Assembly (NCBI RefSeq): GCF_014873945.1
Contig: NZ_JADBEC010000002.1
Span: 1,488,001 to 1,552,000, forward strand
Source of the DNA: Rhizobium viscosum
GTDB taxonomy: Bacteria; Pseudomonadota; Alphaproteobacteria; Rhizobiales; Rhizobiaceae
Length of the DNA: 64,000 nt
Direction: 5' to 3'
Below the pieces are notes generated by a model. It worked only from the letters and a program-made list of their open reading frames with translations. It was not told the DNA's origin and made no database searches. Below, in pieces: positions 61,133 through 64,000 of the stretch (within the stretch, counting starts at the first letter, position 1; every line of letters begins with the position of its first letter). The position numbers and the translations under genes were made by a program.

Positions 61133-61822
61133 ATGTCCAAGCTCGAAGTCCTGACCCCCGCGAACAGCCAGCTCATCTTCATCGACCAGCAGCCGCAGAT
61201 GGCGTTCGGCGTCCAGTCGATCGATCGCCAGGTACTGAAGAACAATGTCGTCGGCCTCGCCAAGGCTGCCAAGATCTTCAACGTCCCGACCACGATCACC
61301 ACGGTCGAGACGCAATCCTTCTCGGGCAACACCTTTCCGGAACTGCTTGCCGTCTACCCGGAGAACGATATTCTCGAGCGCACCTCGATGAACTCCTGGG
61401 ACGACCAGAACGTCCGTGACGCGCTGGCGAAGAACGCCGCCGAGGGCCGCAAGAAGATCGTCGTCTCCGGTCTGTGGACAGAAGTCTGCAACACCACCTT
61501 CGCGCTCTCGGCTCTCCACGATGTTCCGGACTACGAAATCTACATGGTTGCCGACGCTTCCGGCGGCACGTCCTCCGACGCACACAAATACGCGATGGAC
61601 CGGATGGTTCAGGCAGGCGTGATCCCGGTCACCTGGCAGCAGGTCCTGCTCGAGTGGCAACGCGACTGGGCGCGCAGGGAAACCTACGATGCTGTCACCA
61701 CCCTGGTGAAGGAGCATTCCGGCGCATACGGCATGGGCGTCGACTACGCCTACACGATGGTTCACGGCGCAGAGGAACGCGTCAAGCACGGCAAGCGCAT
61801 CGGCCCGAACCCAGCCAAGTAA
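61133..61822 (+). CDS. Isochorismatase-family hydrolase, YcaC-like
   Basis: Cysteine hydrolase of 229 residues. The Asp is in LIFIDQQPQMAFGV (near 19), Lys in KKIVVSGLWTEVCNTTFALSAL just before the nucleophile Cys (near 120), and VADASGGTSSDAHKYAMDRM follows. It matches the YcaC group, whose substrates are unsettled. GAGGAAAA precedes the ATG. A strong hairpin separates it from the XapX gene. Confidence 0.9.
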   Translation: MSKLEVLTPANSQLIFIDQQPQMAFGVQSIDRQVLKNNVVGLAKAAKIFNVPTTITTVETQSFSGNTFPELLAVYPENDILERTSMNSWDDQNVRDALAKNAAEGRKKIVVSGLWTEVCNTTFALSALHDVPDYEIYMVADASGGTSSDAHKYAMDRMVQAGVIPVTWQQVLLEWQRDWARRETYDAVTTLVKEHSGAYGMGVDYAYTMVHGAEERVKHGKRIGPNPAK

Positions 61823-61833
61823 CGGCCTGATCA

Positions 61834-61866
61834 GGCCGCTCCGATAAGCCCGTCGGAGCGGCCTTT
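61834..61866 (+). terminator. Terminator after the YcaC-like gene
   Basis: An 11-bp perfect stem (GGCCGCTCCGA / TCGGAGCGGCC) with an 8-base loop is followed by TTTCCC. XapX starts only 23 bases later, so it may act as an attenuator rather than a full stop. Confidence 0.7.
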
Positions 61867-61888
61867 CCCTAACCGTGGAGGACATCCC

Positions 61889-62176
61889 GTGAAAATCTAT
61901 CTTCTCTCTCTCGGTGCAGGTCTGCTTGTGGGCATCGTCTACAGCCTCCTGAACGTCCGCTCGCCGGCTCCGCCCGTCATCGCCCTGGTCGGCCTTCTCG
62001 GTATTCTCGTCGGCGAACAGATCATCCCCTTCGCAAAGACCTTGTGGAGCAGGGAGCCGGCAGCCGTTTCATGGCTTCATCAGATCAAGCCGCACATGTT
62101 CGGCCACCTGCCGAAGGGCGGCGATCGGATCGACCTCGCCCATCAGGCGGAGGCGAAAGCGGAGGAGCGGAGCTGA
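61889..62176 (+). CDS. XapX-domain (DUF1427) small membrane protein
   Basis: Protein of 95 residues, start GTG with TGGAGG upstream. Two N-terminal hydrophobic segments (IYLLSLGAGLLVGIVYSLL; VIALVGLLGILVGEQI) match the XapX domain; the tail is a soluble His/Lys/Glu-rich extension. Its stop overlaps the amidohydrolase start (TGATG), so the two are coupled. Function unknown. Confidence 0.85.
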   Translation: MKIYLLSLGAGLLVGIVYSLLNVRSPAPPVIALVGLLGILVGEQIIPFAKTLWSREPAAVSWLHQIKPHMFGHLPKGGDRIDLAHQAEAKAEERS

Positions 62177-64000
62177 TGACGACTCGTCGATCCTTTCTTG
62201 GGGGCGCGTCGAGCCTGGCGTTCTCGAACCTCTTCTCCCCGGCGAAAGCCGCCGATCCCAACCAGACCGGAGTAGACACCATGCATCCCGACCTGATCCT
62301 CCACAACGGCCGCGTGACGACCCTCGACCGCACCAATCCGAACGCCACGGCGATCGCCATCAAGGATGGCCTGTTTCTCGAAGTCGGATCCGACAGCGAG
62401 ATCATGGCGCTGGCTGGTGCCGACACGAAGATTGTCGACCTCAGGGGCAAGCGCGTCCTGCCGGGTCTGATCGACAACCACACCCACGTCGTCCGTGGTG
62501 GCCTGAACTACAACATGGAACTTCGCTGGGACGGCGTGCGCTCGCTAGCAGATGCCATGGACATGCTGAAGCGCCAGGTGGCGATCACGCCCGCGCCGCA
62601 ATGGGTGCGCGTCGTCGGCGGCTTCACTGAACATCAGTTCGCCGAAAAGCGCCTGCCGACGATTGAGGAGATCAATGCTATCGCGCCCGATACCCCGGTC
62701 TTCCTGTTGCATCTCTACGACCGGGCACTCCTGAACGGCGCGGCCCTGCGCGCGGTCGGCTACACCCGGGACACGCCGAACCCGCCGGGCGGCGAGATCA
62801 CCCGCGACGCCAACGGCAACCCGACGGGCCTGCTACTGGCCAAGCCGAATGCAGGCATTCTCTACTCGACGCTCGCCAAGGGGCCGAAGCTTCCTCTGGA
62901 CTATCAAGTAAACTCGACCCGCCACTTCATGCGCGAACTGAACCGCCTTGGCGTTACCGGTGTGATCGACGCGGGTGGCGGCTTCCAGAACTATCCGGAC
63001 GACTACGCGGTCATCCAGAAGCTGTCGGACGAGAACCAGATGACGGTTCGTCTAGCGTACAACCTCTTCACCCAGAAGCCCAAGGAAGAGAAGCAGGATT
63101 TCCTGAACTGGACGCAGTCGGTCAAATACAAGCAGGGCAACGACTACTTCCGTCACAACGGTGCGGGCGAGATGCTGGTCTTCTCGGCTGCCGACTTCGA
63201 GGACTTCCGCCAGCCCCGTCCGGAAATGGCTCCGGAAATGGAAGGCGAACTGGAAGAGGTCGTCCGCGTCCTGGCCGAGAACCGCTGGCCGTGGCGTCTC
63301 CATGCCACCTATGACGAGACGATCTCCCGCGCCCTCGACGTGTTCGAGAAGGTCAACAAGGACATTCCGCTCGAAGGACTGAACTGGTTCTTCGACCATG
63401 CCGAAACCATCTCGGATCGCTCGATCGACCGCATCGCCGCACTCGGTGGCGGAATCGCCACGCAGCACCGCATGGCCTATCAGGGCGAATATTTCGTCGA
63501 GCGATACGGTCACGGCGTGGCCGAGGCTACGCCGCCGATCAAGCGCATGCTCGACAAGGGTGTGAATGTCTCCGCAGGCACCGATGCGACGCGCGTCGCC
63601 TCCTACAATCCGTGGGTCTCGCTGTCGTGGATGGTCACCGGCAAGACTGTCGGCGGAATGCAACTCTATCCGCGAGCCAACTGCCTCGATCGCGAGACGG
63701 CGCTGCGCATGTGGACCGAAAAGGTCACATGGTTCTCGAACGAAGAGGGCAAGAAAGGTCGTATCGAGAAGGGCCAGTTTGCCGACCTCGTGGTGCCTGA
63801 CAAGGACTTCTTCTCCTGCGCCGAGGACGAGATTTCATTCCTCACCTCGGAACTGACCATGGTCGGCGGCAAGATCGTCTATGGCGCGGGCGACTTCAAG
63901 ACGCTCGACGAGAACGACATCCCGCCTGCAATGCCCGACTGGTCTCCCGTACGCAAGTTCGGCGGTTACGCGGCCTGGGGCGAACCGGAAGGCGCAGGCG
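62176..64000 (+). CDS. Tat-exported YtcJ-like amidohydrolase, cut by window end
   Basis: Metal-dependent amidohydrolase, at least 608 residues and still open at base 64000. A twin-arginine signal (TTRRSFLGGASSLAF) is followed by the Amidohydro_3 pattern: DLILHNGRVTTLD near 38, the metal site PGLIDNHTHVVRGG near 97, WRLHATYDETI near 375, FFDHAETIS near 405, SAGTDATRVASYNPW near 470 and GQFADLVVPD near 535. Substrates of this family are mostly unknown amides or lactams. Coupled to XapX. Confidence 0.9.
   Translation, partial: MTTRRSFLGGASSLAFSNLFSPAKAADPNQTGVDTMHPDLILHNGRVTTLDRTNPNATAIAIKDGLFLEVGSDSEIMALAGADTKIVDLRGKRVLPGLIDNHTHVVRGGLNYNMELRWDGVRSLADAMDMLKRQVAITPAPQWVRVVGGFTEHQFAEKRLPTIEEINAIAPDTPVFLLHLYDRALLNGAALRAVGYTRDTPNPPGGEITRDANGNPTGLLLAKPNAGILYSTLAKGPKLPLDYQVNSTRHFMRELNRLGVTGVIDAGGGFQNYPDDYAVIQKLSDENQMTVRLAYNLFTQKPKEEKQDFLNWTQSVKYKQGNDYFRHNGAGEMLVFSAADFEDFRQPRPEMAPEMEGELEEVVRVLAENRWPWRLHATYDETISRALDVFEKVNKDIPLEGLNWFFDHAETISDRSIDRIAALGGGIATQHRMAYQGEYFVERYGHGVAEATPPIKRMLDKGVNVSAGTDATRVASYNPWVSLSWMVTGKTVGGMQLYPRANCLDRETALRMWTEKVTWFSNEEGKKGRIEKGQFADLVVPDKDFFSCAEDEISFLTSELTMVGGKIVYGAGDFKTLDENDIPPAMPDWSPVRKFGGYAAWGEPEGAG

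Overview
The window is about 60% GC DNA from a Rhizobium of the leguminosarum/etli type. It is almost certainly part of a large secondary replicon (a chromid-like plasmid). Three things point there: a complete repABC replication/partition locus (41348-45173), a second solitary repAB partition locus (9987-12310), and the pairing of a cobFGHIJKLM block with nadABC. As I recall, that pairing is carried by the R. etli p42e / R. leguminosarum pRL11 family of plasmids. No rRNA, tRNA or CRISPR was seen.

Layout. 1-7549: an RND efflux adaptor (5' end missing) and pump, a Tat-exported oxalate-decarboxylase-type bicupin, an ECF sigma/anti-sigma pair and a Bax-inhibitor-1 membrane protein. 7550-8600: a decayed stretch with an AAA-ATPase stub. 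8606-12310: a RHE_PE00001/DUF1612-type protein and repB-repA on the minus strand, with two parS sites. 12379-19425: aerobic cobalamin genes cobF-G-H-I-J-(K reversed)-L-M. 19430-25136: a TIM-barrel isomerase, a LacI regulator and a mocDEF-like oxygenase/ferredoxin/reductase set with a divergent PanB-like protein. 25237-29618: an NrtR-type regulator and nadABC, with twin operators. 29640-31050: an aldo/keto reductase flanked by gene relics (VOC C-terminus, glpD N-terminus).

31253-35798 is the most interesting part. It is a compact ribosomal-peptide (RiPP) locus: a SARP/BTAD-TPR regulator, an unlisted 47-residue candidate precursor, a YcaO cyclodehydratase/thioamide synthetase, a TfuA partner and an 88-residue unknown. 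The precursor has no Cys and carries the motif ALRF twice. I cannot match it to a described class.

35845-40600: an XRE regulator and an L-fucose-type oxidative catabolic set (lactonase, IclR, 2-keto-3-deoxy-L-fuconate dehydrogenase, L-fuconate dehydratase) without a transporter. 41348-45173: repABC with parS, an antisense RNA and the presumed origin. 45543-48213: a sugar-phosphate transferase and a NDP-sugar dehydratase for surface polysaccharide. 48253-52925: an SDR/TetR pair with twin operators, an L,D-transpeptidase, and a secreted SnoaL-SnoaL-hydrolase trio. 53178-54930: a gene graveyard (frameshifted small gene, argS fragment, IS1595-type fragment). 55045-64000: a LysR-controlled accessory set (chloroperoxidase-like hydrolase, RidA, broken chaC, ring-cleaving dioxygenase, YcaC-like hydrolase, XapX, YtcJ-like amidohydrolase cut by the window end).
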